NCBI RefSeq assembly: GCF_022698145.1
Contig: NZ_JALDAX010000001.1
Span: forward strand, 1,054,001 to 1,118,000
Reading direction: 5' to 3'
Source: Streptomyces spinosisporus
Lineage (GTDB): Bacteria; Actinomycetota; Actinomycetes; Streptomycetales; Streptomycetaceae
DNA length: 64,000 bases
Position 1 is the first letter of the stretch. Every line of letters begins with the position of its first letter. The position numbers and the translations under genes are program-made. Positions 27,325 to 35,807 of this stretch are shown here, in pieces. A model generated the notes under the pieces. It saw only the letters and a program-made list of their open reading frames with translations, had not been told where the DNA came from and made no database searches.

Positions 27325-28108
27325 CCAGCACATCGACCAGCAGGGCGGCGGACGGATCCCCACCGTCATCGCCGACGAGCTGCACATCGTCTACCGCGTC
27401 CACGGCGCCAAGACCGGCAAGGGCAGCGCCACCGCCGCCCTCAGCCGCATCGTCAAGCGCGGCGAGGAGCGCGGGGTGCGCAAGGTGCACGCCGTCAAGG
27501 GCGTCTCCTTCGTCGCCTACCGCGGCGAGGCCGTCGGCCTCATCGGCTCCAACGGCTCCGGCAAGTCGACCCTGCTGCGCGCCATCGCCGGCCTGCTCCC
27601 GGCGGAGAAGGGCCGCGTCTACACCAACGGCCAGCCCTCGCTGCTGGGCGTCAACGCGGCCCTGATGAACGACCTGACGGGCGAGCGCAACGTCATATTG
27701 GGCGGGCTCGCCATGGGAATGTCCCGCGAGCAGATCAAGGAGCGCTACCAGGGCATCGTCGACTTCTCGGGCATCAACGAGAAGGGCGACTTCATCACCC
27801 TGCCGATGCGCACCTACTCCTCCGGCATGGCGGCCCGGCTGCGTTTCTCCATCGCCGCGGCCAAGGACCACGACGTCCTGATGATCGACGAGGCGCTGGC
27901 GACCGGCGACCGCAAGTTCCAGAAGCGTTCCGAGGAGCGCATCCGTGAACTGCGCAAGGAGGCCGGCACGGTGTTCCTGGTCAGCCACAACAACAAGTCG
28001 ATCCGGGACACCTGCGACCGCGTCCTGTGGCTGGAGCGCGGCGAGCTGCGCATGGACGGGCCCACCGACGAGGTCCTCAAGGAGTACGAGAAGTTCACGG
28101 GCAAGTAG
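27317..28108 (+). CDS. ABC-2 type polysaccharide exporter ATPase (TagH/Wzt-like)
   Basis: A 263-residue ATPase with Walker A GSNGSGKST near residue 77, the Wzt/TagH-type signature TYSSGMAARL, and Walker B VLMIDEALATGD, followed by the SHNNKSI switch His. As in TagH-type proteins, it carries a long insertion between the first strand and Walker A. There is no C-terminal carbohydrate-binding domain, so export is not expected to require a specific terminal modification of the kind seen with extended Wzt proteins. It ends the polymer cluster, and an 18-bp terminator hairpin follows 37 bases later. Confidence 0.92.
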   Translation: MADQHIDQQGGGRIPTVIADELHIVYRVHGAKTGKGSATAALSRIVKRGEERGVRKVHAVKGVSFVAYRGEAVGLIGSNGSGKSTLLRAIAGLLPAEKGRVYTNGQPSLLGVNAALMNDLTGERNVILGGLAMGMSREQIKERYQGIVDFSGINEKGDFITLPMRTYSSGMAARLRFSIAAAKDHDVLMIDEALATGDRKFQKRSEERIRELRKEAGTVFLVSHNNKSIRDTCDRVLWLERGELRMDGPTDEVLKEYEKFTGK

Positions 28109-28144
28109 TCCACTCACCCATGGGCCGACAGGCCCAGCACGCTT

Positions 28145-28183
28145 CGCGGGGCCCCGCCGGAACTGTTCCGGCGGGGCCCCGCG
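28145..28183 (+). terminator. Strong terminator after the envelope polymer cluster
   Basis: A perfect 18-bp inverted repeat (arms start CGCGGGGCCCCGCCGGAA) with a 3-base loop. There is no U-run, as is common in high-GC actinobacteria. It insulates the polymer cluster from the hopanoid operon. Confidence 0.9.
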
Positions 28184-28495
28184 TCTGCAAAGGAAACGTC
28201 AACTCGGTCCCGCCCAAGGAATCTTGAAGCCAATCGGTGTGTTGTTGTGATGTGCAGGACACCCCAGCGAAGCTCGCTGCGTTGTACAACGTAAGCTGTA
28301 CCGGTCCCGAAAGGCGGCAAGTGGGGCGATAATGCGCGACACCCAAAAGCGGGACGACCGCGCCGAGGGCCGGGCGGCGTGTCCGAAATAGTATGCATTG
28401 GGTCGGCAGTGTAGAACGGGAGATGTGACGGCAATGGCTACGGAAACTCCCCAGCTCGGCGGAGCATGTGCCGTCCCCGCCGCGGGCGGCCACCG
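28184..28495 (+). promoter_or_regulatory. Leader and promoter region of the hopanoid operon
   Basis: A 312-base region before hpnC with lower GC than the genes. It holds a perfect 12-bp palindrome, CGTTGTACAACG (28280-28291), a possible -10 element GATAAT at 28328, another AT-rich TAGTAT at 28390-28395, and a 21-codon upstream open frame (28434-28499). The operon promoter must lie here; which element is used cannot be decided from the sequence. Confidence 0.55.
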
Positions 28496-28499
28496 GTGA
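28434..28499 (+). CDS. Possible 21-residue leader peptide coupled to hpnC
   Basis: ATG at 28434 opens a 21-residue frame whose TGA overlaps the GTG start of hpnC in a GTGA junction. A GGGAG sequence lies 11 bases before the ATG, somewhat far. Because hpnC itself has no clear ribosome binding site, translation of this leader followed by reinitiation would explain how hpnC is read. The peptide (MATETPQLGG...) resembles no family I know and could be an accident. Confidence 0.35.
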   Translation: MATETPQLGGACAVPAAGGHR

Positions 28500-29398
28500 C
28501 GGGAACCGGCGCCTCGTACGCCGGTGATCCGGAGCGCGGCACGCTCGACAAGGCCGCGGGCGAGAACTTCCCCGTGGCTCCTTTCTTCCTGCCCCGGGCC
28601 TGGCGCGCCGACCTCATGGCGGTGTACGGCTTCGCCCGCCTCGTCGACGACATCGGCGACGGCGACCTGGCCCCCGGCGGCGCCGACGCCCGTCTGCTCG
28701 GCGTCCCGCCCGAGGACGCCGAGGACCGGCTGCTCCTCCTGGACGCCTTCGAGCAGGACCTGAACCGGGTCTTCGACTCGACCCCGCACCACCCGCTGCT
28801 GCGCCGCCTCCAGCCGACCGTCCGGCGCCACGGCCTGAGCCCGGAGCCCTTTCTCGGCCTGATCGCGGCCAACCGCCAGGACCAGCTCGTCAGCCGCTAC
28901 GAGACCTACGACGACCTGCTCGCCTACTGCGAGCTGTCAGCCAACCCCGTCGGCCGTCTCGTCCTGTCCGTCACGGGCACCTCGACCCCCGAGCGCATCC
29001 GTCTGTCGGACGCGATCTGCACGGCGCTGCAGATCGTCGAGCATCTGCAGGACGTCGCCGAGGACCTCGGCCGCGACCGTGTCTATCTGCCCGCCGAGGA
29101 CATGAAGCAGTTCCGTGTTCAAGAGGCGGATCTCGCCACATCCACCGCGGGCGCATCGGTGCGCGCACTGGTCGCGTACGAGGCACAACGCGCCCGGGAT
29201 CTCCTGAATGAAGGCGCCCCTCTCGTGGGTAGCGTCCACGGCAGGCTGAGGCTGCTGCTCGCGGGGTTCGTGGCCGGGGGAAGGGCGGCGATCCACGCGA
29301 TCGCCGCCGCTGAATACGACGTACTTCACGGCCCGCCCAAGCCCGGCAAGGGCCGGCTGCTGCGCGAGGTGGGCGTGACTCTGCGAGGAGAGGGGTGA
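28496..29398 (+). CDS. hpnC: Squalene synthase HpnC (hydroxysqualene synthase step)
   Basis: A 300-residue member of the trans-isoprenyl diphosphate head-to-head condensing family. The first Asp-rich motif DDIGD is at residues 51-55 and the second appears as HLQDVAEDLGRDRVYLP in the second half. In the HpnCDE route HpnC converts presqualene diphosphate to hydroxysqualene. The GTG at 28496 is chosen because the sequence ASYAGDPERG that follows is where conservation with the family begins; an ATG ten codons upstream lacks a usable ribosome binding site. It overlaps hpnD by 4 bases (GTGA). Confidence 0.9.
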   Translation: MTGTGASYAGDPERGTLDKAAGENFPVAPFFLPRAWRADLMAVYGFARLVDDIGDGDLAPGGADARLLGVPPEDAEDRLLLLDAFEQDLNRVFDSTPHHPLLRRLQPTVRRHGLSPEPFLGLIAANRQDQLVSRYETYDDLLAYCELSANPVGRLVLSVTGTSTPERIRLSDAICTALQIVEHLQDVAEDLGRDRVYLPAEDMKQFRVQEADLATSTAGASVRALVAYEAQRARDLLNEGAPLVGSVHGRLRLLLAGFVAGGRAAIHAIAAAEYDVLHGPPKPGKGRLLREVGVTLRGEG

Positions 29399-30342
29399 TC
29401 CGGACCGTGGAGTCTCCACCACACGTGTCCGCGCCGGTACTCGCCGCCTACAGCTACTGCGAGGCCGTCACCGGGCAGCAGGCCCGTAACTTCGCGTACG
29501 GCATCAGACTGCTGCCGACGCCCAAGCGGCGGGCGATGTCGGCGCTGTACGCGTTCTCCAGGCGCGTCGACGACATCGGCGACGGCGAGCTGGCGGACGA
29601 CGTCAAGACGGCGAGACTCGACGAGACCCGGGCGCTGCTGACCCGGGTGCGCGAGGGCGCGGTCGCCGAGGACGACACCGACCCCGTCGCGGTCGCACTC
29701 GCCCATGCCGCCGACGCCTTCCCGATCCCGCTCGGCGGCCTGGACGAGCTGATCGACGGCGTGCTGATGGACGTACGCGGCGAGACGTACGAGACCTGGG
29801 ACGACCTGAAGGTCTACTGCCGCTGTGTCGCGGGCGCCATCGGGCGGCTCTCCCTCGGGGTGTTCGGCACCGAGCGGGGCGCGCGCGGCGCCGAGCGGGC
29901 AGCGGAGTACGCGGACACGCTCGGGCTGGCGCTGCAGCTCACCAACATCCTCAGAGACGTCCGGGAGGACGCCGAGGGCGGACGCACCTATCTGCCCTCC
30001 GACGACCTCGCGAAATTCGGGTGCTCGGCCGGGTTCAGCGGGCCGACCCCACCGGAGGGCTCCGACTTCACGGGCCTCGTGCACTTCGAAGTGCGTCGGG
30101 CCCGCGCCCTTTTCGCCGAGGGCTACCGGCTGCTCCCCATGCTCGACCGGCGCAGCGGAGCCTGCGTCGCCGCCATGGCCGGCATCTACCGCCGGCTGCT
30201 CGACCGCATCGAGCGGGACCCGGAGGCCGTGCTGCGCGGCCGGGTCTCGCTGCCCGGGCGTGAGAAGGCGTATGTCGCCGTACGCGGACTGTCCGGCCTG
30301 GACGCCCGGCATGTGACCAGGACCGTCAGGAGGCGCGCCTGA
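29395..30342 (+). CDS. hpnD: Presqualene diphosphate synthase HpnD
   Basis: A 315-residue paralogue of HpnC that joins two farnesyl diphosphates into presqualene diphosphate. Motifs are DDIGD at residues 59-63 and LRDVREDAEGGRTYLP in the second half, plus ARNFAYGIRLLP near the start, typical of HpnD. The GTG start overlaps the hpnC stop. The TGA stop is directly followed, in a TGATG overlap, by the micro-gene at 30342 whose AGGAGG ribosome binding site lies inside the hpnD 3' end. Confidence 0.92.
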   Translation: MIRTVESPPHVSAPVLAAYSYCEAVTGQQARNFAYGIRLLPTPKRRAMSALYAFSRRVDDIGDGELADDVKTARLDETRALLTRVREGAVAEDDTDPVAVALAHAADAFPIPLGGLDELIDGVLMDVRGETYETWDDLKVYCRCVAGAIGRLSLGVFGTERGARGAERAAEYADTLGLALQLTNILRDVREDAEGGRTYLPSDDLAKFGCSAGFSGPTPPEGSDFTGLVHFEVRRARALFAEGYRLLPMLDRRSGACVAAMAGIYRRLLDRIERDPEAVLRGRVSLPGREKAYVAVRGLSGLDARHVTRTVRRRA

Positions 30343-30482
30343 TGGACAAAACGGGCCAAGGTGATTCCACCGGCGAAAAGCGGCACGCAACCCTCCGGGC
30401 GGGGACGGCGTCCCTGACTGCGACGGCCGACCGTGCACCGTTCGAACAGCACGGAGGCCGCGCAGGGGAGGGTGCACGATGA
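30342..30482 (+). CDS. 46-residue hopanoid-operon micro-protein (DUF6380-like)
   Basis: This small gene fills what would otherwise be a 136-base gap between hpnD and hpnE. Its ATG overlaps the hpnD stop (TGATG), a perfect AGGAGG lies 8 bases upstream at 30328-30333, and its TGA overlaps the hpnE ATG (ATGA). The product starts MDKTGQGDSTGEKRHATL, is hydrophilic and basic, and contains AGTASLTATADRAPFEQHGG. It resembles the Streptomyces family DUF6380 as I remember it, which was not verified. Function is unknown; double coupling suggests either a real micro-protein or a translation relay for hpnE. Confidence 0.7.
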   Translation: MDKTGQGDSTGEKRHATLRAGTASLTATADRAPFEQHGGRAGEGAR

Positions 30483-31906
30483 CCGACGACACCGGCTCCG
30501 ACGAGCCGCTCGCGGGCATGCCGGGGCGTCCCGCACGGGACGCCGTCGTGATCGGCGGCGGGCTCGCCGGCATCACCGCCGCGCTCGCGCTCGCCGACGC
30601 GGGCATCCGCGTCACCCTGATCGAGGGCAGGCCGAGACTGGGCGGCCTGGCCTTCTCCTTCCAGCGCGGCGAACTGACCGTAGACAACGGACAGCACGTC
30701 TACCTGCGCTGCTGCACCGCCTACCGCTGGTTCCTCGACCGGATCGAGGGGACGGCGCTGGCGCCGCTGCAGGATCGTCTCGACGTGCCCGTCCTCGACA
30801 TCGGCAAGCCCGAGGGGCGGCGGCTGGGCAGGCTGCGGCGCGACCCGCTGCCCGTACCCCTGCATCTGGGGCGCAGCCTTGCGACCTATCCGCATCTCTC
30901 GCTCGCCGAGCGGGCCAAGGTGGGGCGTGCCGCGCTCGCGCTCAAGGGGCTCGACCTCGCCGATCCGACCCTGGACACCCAGGACTTCGGCAGCTGGCTG
31001 GCCGCGCACGGCCAGTCGGCGCGTGCCGTCGAGGCCCTGTGGGACCTGGTCGGGGTCGCCACCCTCAACGCGGTCGCGGGCGACGCCTCGCTGGGGCTCG
31101 CCGCGATGGTGTTCAAGACCGGTCTGCTGTCCGACCCGGGCGCGGCCGACATCGGCTGGGCCCATGTCCCGCTGGGTGAACTGCACGACCGGCTCGCCCG
31201 CAAGGCGCTCGACTCCGCGGGCGTGCGCACCGAAGTCCGTACACGCGTCACCTCCATCTCTACTGACGAGAACGGGCGTTGGAGCGTTCAGGTTCCCGGC
31301 GAGACGCTTCAGGCGGACGCCGTCGTGCTCGCCGTACCCCAGCGCGAGGCCCACGAGCTGCTGCCCGACGGCGCCCTCGACCACCCTGACCAGCTGCTGG
31401 ACATCGGCACCGCGCCGATCCTCAACGTCCATGTCGTCTACGACCGAAAGGTGCTCAGCAGGCCGTTCTTCGCGGCCCTCGGCACCCCCGTCCAGTGGGT
31501 CTTCGACCGCACCGCGGCGTCCGGACTGCGCGAGGGCCAGTACCTCGCGCTGTCGCAGTCGGCCGCGCACGACGAGATCGACGCACCGGTCGCCACCCTG
31601 CGCGAGCGCTACCTGCCCGAGTTGGAACGACTGCTTCCGGCAACCCGCGGTGCCGAAGTGAAGGACTTCTTCGTCACCAGGGAGCGCACGGCGACGTTCG
31701 CACCCACCCCCGGCGTCGGACGGCTGCGGCCCGGCGCCCGCACCAAGGCCCCCGGCCTCTATCTGGCCGGAGCGTGGACCGCCACAGGGTGGCCCGCGAC
31801 CATGGAGAGTGCGGTCCGCAGTGGTGTGAGTGCGGCCGACGCCGCGTTGAGCGCCCTGGGCCGGTCCCGCCCCAGCGACCTCTTCGAGTTCGAGGAGGCG
31901 GCTTGA
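30479..31906 (+). CDS. hpnE: Hydroxysqualene dehydroxylase HpnE
   Basis: A 475-residue FAD-dependent amine-oxidase-type enzyme that reduces hydroxysqualene to squalene. The N-terminal dinucleotide-binding motif VVIGGGLAGITAAL is at residues 23-36, the Glu of the second strand follows as LIEGRPRLGGLAFSF, and GLYLAGAWTATGWPATMESAVRSG near the C-terminus is the FAD-binding signature. It completes the HpnCDE squalene route. Its ATG overlaps the stop of the micro-gene, and its TGA overlaps the ATG of the prenyl synthase in a TGATG junction. Confidence 0.92.
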   Translation: MTDDTGSDEPLAGMPGRPARDAVVIGGGLAGITAALALADAGIRVTLIEGRPRLGGLAFSFQRGELTVDNGQHVYLRCCTAYRWFLDRIEGTALAPLQDRLDVPVLDIGKPEGRRLGRLRRDPLPVPLHLGRSLATYPHLSLAERAKVGRAALALKGLDLADPTLDTQDFGSWLAAHGQSARAVEALWDLVGVATLNAVAGDASLGLAAMVFKTGLLSDPGAADIGWAHVPLGELHDRLARKALDSAGVRTEVRTRVTSISTDENGRWSVQVPGETLQADAVVLAVPQREAHELLPDGALDHPDQLLDIGTAPILNVHVVYDRKVLSRPFFAALGTPVQWVFDRTAASGLREGQYLALSQSAAHDEIDAPVATLRERYLPELERLLPATRGAEVKDFFVTRERTATFAPTPGVGRLRPGARTKAPGLYLAGAWTATGWPATMESAVRSGVSAADAALSALGRSRPSDLFEFEEAA

Positions 31907-33039
31907 TGCTCGAGCAGCACGCGGCAGGCCCCCACACCTCCGGCACCGCAGAAAGAGGAGAGACTGTGCCCACTGTGCCCCCGGCCGAGACGGCCGCGCG
32001 GAGGACCGCGGTGGACGTGACCGCGCTCCTGGAGCGCGGCCGGACCCTTGCCACACCGGTACTGAAGGCGGCCGTGGACCGCCTGGCCCCTCCCATGGAC
32101 ACCGTTTCCGCCTACCACTTCGGCTGGATCGACGCCGAGGGCAACCCCGCGGACGGCGACGGCGGCAAGGCCGTGCGTCCCGCGCTCGCGGTGCTCTCCG
32201 CCGAGGTCACCGGTGCGGCGCCCGAGGCCGGCATCCCCGGCGCGGTCGCCGTCGAACTGGTCCACAACTTCTCGCTGCTGCACGACGACCTGATGGACGG
32301 CGACGAGCAGCGCCGCCACCGCGACACCGTCTGGAAGGTGCACGGCCCCGCCCAGGCGATCCTGGTGGGCGACGCCCTGTTCGCCCTCGCCAACGAGGTC
32401 CTGCTGGAGCTCGGCACGGTCGAGGCCGGCCGCGCCGCCCGCCGGCTGACCGCGGCGACCCGCGCCCTGATCGACGGCCAGGCCCAGGACATCTCCTACG
32501 AGCACCGCGACCGCGTCAGCGTCGAGGAGTGCCTGGAGATGGAGGGCAACAAGACCGGCGCCCTGCTGGCCTGCGCCTCCTCCATCGGCGCGGTGCTCGG
32601 CGGCGCGGACGACCGCACCGCCGACACGATGGAGAAGTACGGCTACCACCTCGGACTCGCCTTCCAGGCCGTCGACGACCTGCTCGGCATCTGGGGCGAC
32701 CCGGACTCCACCGGCAAGCAGACCTGGAGCGATCTGCGCCAGCGCAAGAAGTCCCTGCCGGTCGTGGCCGCGCTCGCGGCGGGCGGTGCCGCCTCCGAGC
32801 GGCTCGGCGAGCTGCTCGCCGCCGACGCCAAGAGCAGCGACTTCGAGAACTTCTCCGAGGAGGAGTTCGCGGCCCGCGCCGCCCTCATCGAAGAGGCGGG
32901 CGGCCGCGAATGGACGGCCGAGGAAGCGCGCCGTCAGCACACCATCGCCATCGAGGCCCTCGACGCCATCGACATGCCCGACCGTGTCCGGGCCCAGTTC
33001 GCGGCGCTCGCCGACTTCGTCGTCGTACGAAAGAGATGA
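31906..33039 (+). CDS. Polyprenyl diphosphate synthase (probable farnesyl diphosphate synthase)
   Basis: A 377-residue trans-prenyltransferase. The first Asp-rich motif is DDLMD at residues 127-131, the second DDLLGIWGD at 257-265, and GGKAVRP near residue 87 binds the diphosphate. A Phe five residues before the first Asp-rich motif suggests a short product such as farnesyl diphosphate, the HpnD substrate. The ATG at 31906 has GAGGAGG seven bases upstream; an internal GTG at 31966, where the conserved part begins, also has a good AGAGGAG site, so the true start is uncertain. A 121-base gap with an 8-bp inverted repeat (33076-33106) separates it from shc. Confidence 0.88.
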   Translation: MLEQHAAGPHTSGTAERGETVPTVPPAETAARRTAVDVTALLERGRTLATPVLKAAVDRLAPPMDTVSAYHFGWIDAEGNPADGDGGKAVRPALAVLSAEVTGAAPEAGIPGAVAVELVHNFSLLHDDLMDGDEQRRHRDTVWKVHGPAQAILVGDALFALANEVLLELGTVEAGRAARRLTAATRALIDGQAQDISYEHRDRVSVEECLEMEGNKTGALLACASSIGAVLGGADDRTADTMEKYGYHLGLAFQAVDDLLGIWGDPDSTGKQTWSDLRQRKKSLPVVAALAAGGAASERLGELLAADAKSSDFENFSEEEFAARAALIEEAGGREWTAEEARRQHTIAIEALDAIDMPDRVRAQFAALADFVVVRKR

Positions 33040-33160
33040 TCAGTATCGGTCGAAGACTCCTCGCGTAGTCGCCGGCCGGTGCCGGACAAGATGTATAAGG
33101 CACCGGTCGACGGCGGACCCACAGCAGGCACGACACGCACGACTGCAAGAAGGGGAAGCC

Positions 33161-35161
33161 ATGACAGCGACGACCGACGGAAGCGCCGGGGCCGTCCCGC
33201 CCCGAGCTGCCTCGGCCAGCGACACCGACAGCACGACCCCCGTGGCGGCCGGGGTGCACGACGCCGCCGCACGCGCGACCCGACGCGCCACCGACTTCCT
33301 GCTGTCCCGGCAGGACGCCGCGGGCTGGTGGAAGGGCGACCTCGAGACCAATGTGACCATGGACGCCGAGGACCTGCTGCTGCGTCAGTTCCTGGGCATC
33401 CTGGACGAGTCCACCGCGCACGCCGCCGGACTGTTCGTGCGCGGCGAGCAGCGCGAGGACGGCACCTGGGCCTCCTTCTACGGCGGACCGGGCGACCTGT
33501 CCACCACCATCGAGGGCTATGTCGCGCTGCGTCTGGCGGGCGACGAGCCGGACGCCCCGCACATGGCGAAGGCCTCGGCGTGGATCCGCGAGCAGGGCGG
33601 CGTCGCCGCCTCCCGTGTCTTCACCCGGATCTGGCTCGCGCTGTTCGGCTGGTGGAAGTGGGAGGACCTGCCCGAACTCCCGCCGGAACTCATCTACTTC
33701 CCCAAGTGGATGCCGCTGAACATCTACGACTTCGGGTGCTGGGCACGGCAGACGATCGTGCCGCTGACGATCGTCTCCGCCAAGCGGCCGGTGCGGCCCG
33801 CGCCGTTCGCGCTCGACGAGCTGCACCAGGACGCGAACAACCCGAACCCGCCCAAGCCCTTTGCCCCGGCGGCGAGTTGGGACGGAGCCTTCCAGCGCCT
33901 GGACAGGGCGCTGCACCAGGCGCGCAAGGTCATCCCGCGCCGGCTGCGCAAGGCGGCGATGAACTCCGCCGCCCGCTGGATCATCGAGCGGCAGGAGAAC
34001 GATGGCTGCTGGGGCGGCATCCAGCCGCCGGCCGTGTACTCGGTCATCGCCCTCTACCTGCTCGGCTACGACCTCCAGCACCCGGTGCTGCGCGAGGGAC
34101 TCGCCTCCCTCGACCGCTTCGCCGTGTGGCGCGAGGACGGGGCCCGGATGATCGAGGCCTGCCAGTCGCCGGTGTGGGACACCTGTCTCGCCACCATCGC
34201 GCTCGTGGACGCCGGTCTGCCCGTGGACCATCCGCAGCTCGTCAAGGCGGCGGACTGGATGCTCGGCGAGGAGATCGTGCGCCCCGGGGACTGGGCCGTG
34301 CGACGGCCCCAACTGCCGCCCGGCGGCTGGGCGTTCGAGTTCCACAACGACAACTACCCCGACATCGACGACACCGCCGAGGTGGCCCTCGCGCTGCGCC
34401 GGGTCAAGCACCACGACCCGGAGCGGGTGGACAAGGCGATCGGCCGGGCGGTGCGCTGGAACCTCGGCATGCAGTCGAAGAACGGCGCCTGGGGCGCCTT
34501 CGACGTCGACAACACCAGCCCCTTCCCCAACCGGCTGCCGTTCTGCGACTTCGGCGAGGTCATCGACCCGCCGTCCGCGGACGTCACCGCGCACGTGGTG
34601 GAGATGCTGGCCGTCGAGGGCCTCTCCCACGACCCGCGCACCCGGCGCGGCATCGAGTGGCTGCTGGCCGAACAGGAGCCGGACGGCTCGTGGTTCGGGC
34701 GCTGGGGCGTCAACTACATCTACGGCACCGGCTCCGTCGTCCCCGCGCTGACCGCCGCCGGGATCCCCGGCTCGCACCCCGCGATCCGGCGGGCCGTGGC
34801 CTGGCTGGAGAAGGTCCAGAACGACGACGGTGGCTGGGGCGAGGACCTGCGCTCCTACAAGTACGTCAAGGAGTGGAGCGGCCGGGGCGCCTCGACCGCC
34901 TCGCAGACCGCGTGGGCGCTGATGGCGCTGCTCGCGGCCGGGGAGCGGGACTCCAAGGCCGTCGAGCGCGGCATCGAGTGGCTCGCGGCCACCCAGCGCG
35001 AGGACGGCTCCTGGGACGAGCCCTACTTCACCGGGACCGGCTTCCCCTGGGACTTCTCGATCAACTACCACCTCTACCGGCAGGTCTTCCCGCTGACCGC
35101 ACTCGGCCGGTATGTGCACGGAGAGCCCTTCGCCGTGACATCCGTCGGCAAGGGGGGCTGA
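33161..35161 (+). CDS. shc: Squalene-hopene cyclase
   Basis: A 666-residue class II triterpene cyclase that folds squalene into hopene and hopanol. The protonating DxDD motif is DIDDTA with Asp401, Asp403 and Asp404. Several QW-type repeats are visible (QDAAGWW, QENDGCWGG, QEPDGSWFG, QNDDGGWGE, QREDGSWDE). A hydrophobic surface should embed it monotopically in the membrane. The ATG at 33161 follows AAGGGGAAG. The stop overlaps the hpnG start in a TGATG junction. Confidence 0.95.
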   Translation: MTATTDGSAGAVPPRAASASDTDSTTPVAAGVHDAAARATRRATDFLLSRQDAAGWWKGDLETNVTMDAEDLLLRQFLGILDESTAHAAGLFVRGEQREDGTWASFYGGPGDLSTTIEGYVALRLAGDEPDAPHMAKASAWIREQGGVAASRVFTRIWLALFGWWKWEDLPELPPELIYFPKWMPLNIYDFGCWARQTIVPLTIVSAKRPVRPAPFALDELHQDANNPNPPKPFAPAASWDGAFQRLDRALHQARKVIPRRLRKAAMNSAARWIIERQENDGCWGGIQPPAVYSVIALYLLGYDLQHPVLREGLASLDRFAVWREDGARMIEACQSPVWDTCLATIALVDAGLPVDHPQLVKAADWMLGEEIVRPGDWAVRRPQLPPGGWAFEFHNDNYPDIDDTAEVALALRRVKHHDPERVDKAIGRAVRWNLGMQSKNGAWGAFDVDNTSPFPNRLPFCDFGEVIDPPSADVTAHVVEMLAVEGLSHDPRTRRGIEWLLAEQEPDGSWFGRWGVNYIYGTGSVVPALTAAGIPGSHPAIRRAVAWLEKVQNDDGGWGEDLRSYKYVKEWSGRGASTASQTAWALMALLAAGERDSKAVERGIEWLAATQREDGSWDEPYFTGTGFPWDFSINYHLYRQVFPLTALGRYVHGEPFAVTSVGKGG

Positions 35162-35802
35162 TGAGCACACAGCCCGCCCCGGCCCCGTTGCTGATCGCGT
35201 GTGCGCTGGGCATCGAGCGCCTTGCCCTGCGCACGGGCGACCGCAGTGGGGCCGGCGGGCCGGTCACCGTTCTGCGGACCGGCATGGGGCCCAAGGCGGC
35301 CGAACGGTCCGTCACCCGCAGGCTGGCCGACCCGGCCCTCGGCGGGGCCGCGGTGCTGGCCACGGGCTTCTGCGCCGGGCTCGCACCCGGCATGCACCCC
35401 GGCGATCTGGTGGTCGCCGAGGAGACCCGCGATCCGGACGGAACCGTTCGGTGTACCGGGACCGACCTACTCGTCAAGGAGCTTGCGCGCACCGTGCCCG
35501 GACGTACCGTCCACAGGGGTCCGGTGGCCGGTTCCGATCACGTCGTCCGTGGTCACGAACGGTCGGATCTGCTCGCGACCGGCGCAATCGCGGTCGACAT
35601 GGAATCCGCGGCGACGCTCCTGAGCGCCGTTCGCACCGCTGAGCGCCCGGTTGCGGCCGTCCGTGTGGTCGTGGACGCTCCTGAACATGAACTCGTCCGG
35701 ATCGGCACGGTACGCGGTGGAATATCTGCCTTCCGCGTTCTTCGTTCCGTTCTTCCGGCTTTTTTCGATTGGCACCGTTCTTTGCTGCTCCCCAGGAGGT
35801 GA
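35161..35802 (+). CDS. hpnG: Adenosylhopane nucleosidase HpnG
   Basis: A 213-residue phosphorylase/nucleosidase-fold enzyme that removes adenine from adenosylhopane to give ribosylhopane. It shows LIACALGIERLAL at the start, GFCAGLAPGMHPGDLVVA near residue 75, and AIAVDMESAATL around residue 145, where the Glu is the nucleoside-binding residue of the family. The ATG overlaps the shc stop. Its last codons, AGG AGG TGA, double as the ribosome binding site for hpnH. Confidence 0.9.
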   Translation: MSTQPAPAPLLIACALGIERLALRTGDRSGAGGPVTVLRTGMGPKAAERSVTRRLADPALGGAAVLATGFCAGLAPGMHPGDLVVAEETRDPDGTVRCTGTDLLVKELARTVPGRTVHRGPVAGSDHVVRGHERSDLLATGAIAVDMESAATLLSAVRTAERPVAAVRVVVDAPEHELVRIGTVRGGISAFRVLRSVLPAFFDWHRSLLLPRR

Positions 35803-35807
35803 GCCAG

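Noticed and set aside
28145..28183. Long perfect inverted repeat as an insertion-sequence end or attachment site
   Set aside because: A single hairpin with 3-base loop directly after an operon, no transposase, no target duplication; best read as a terminator.
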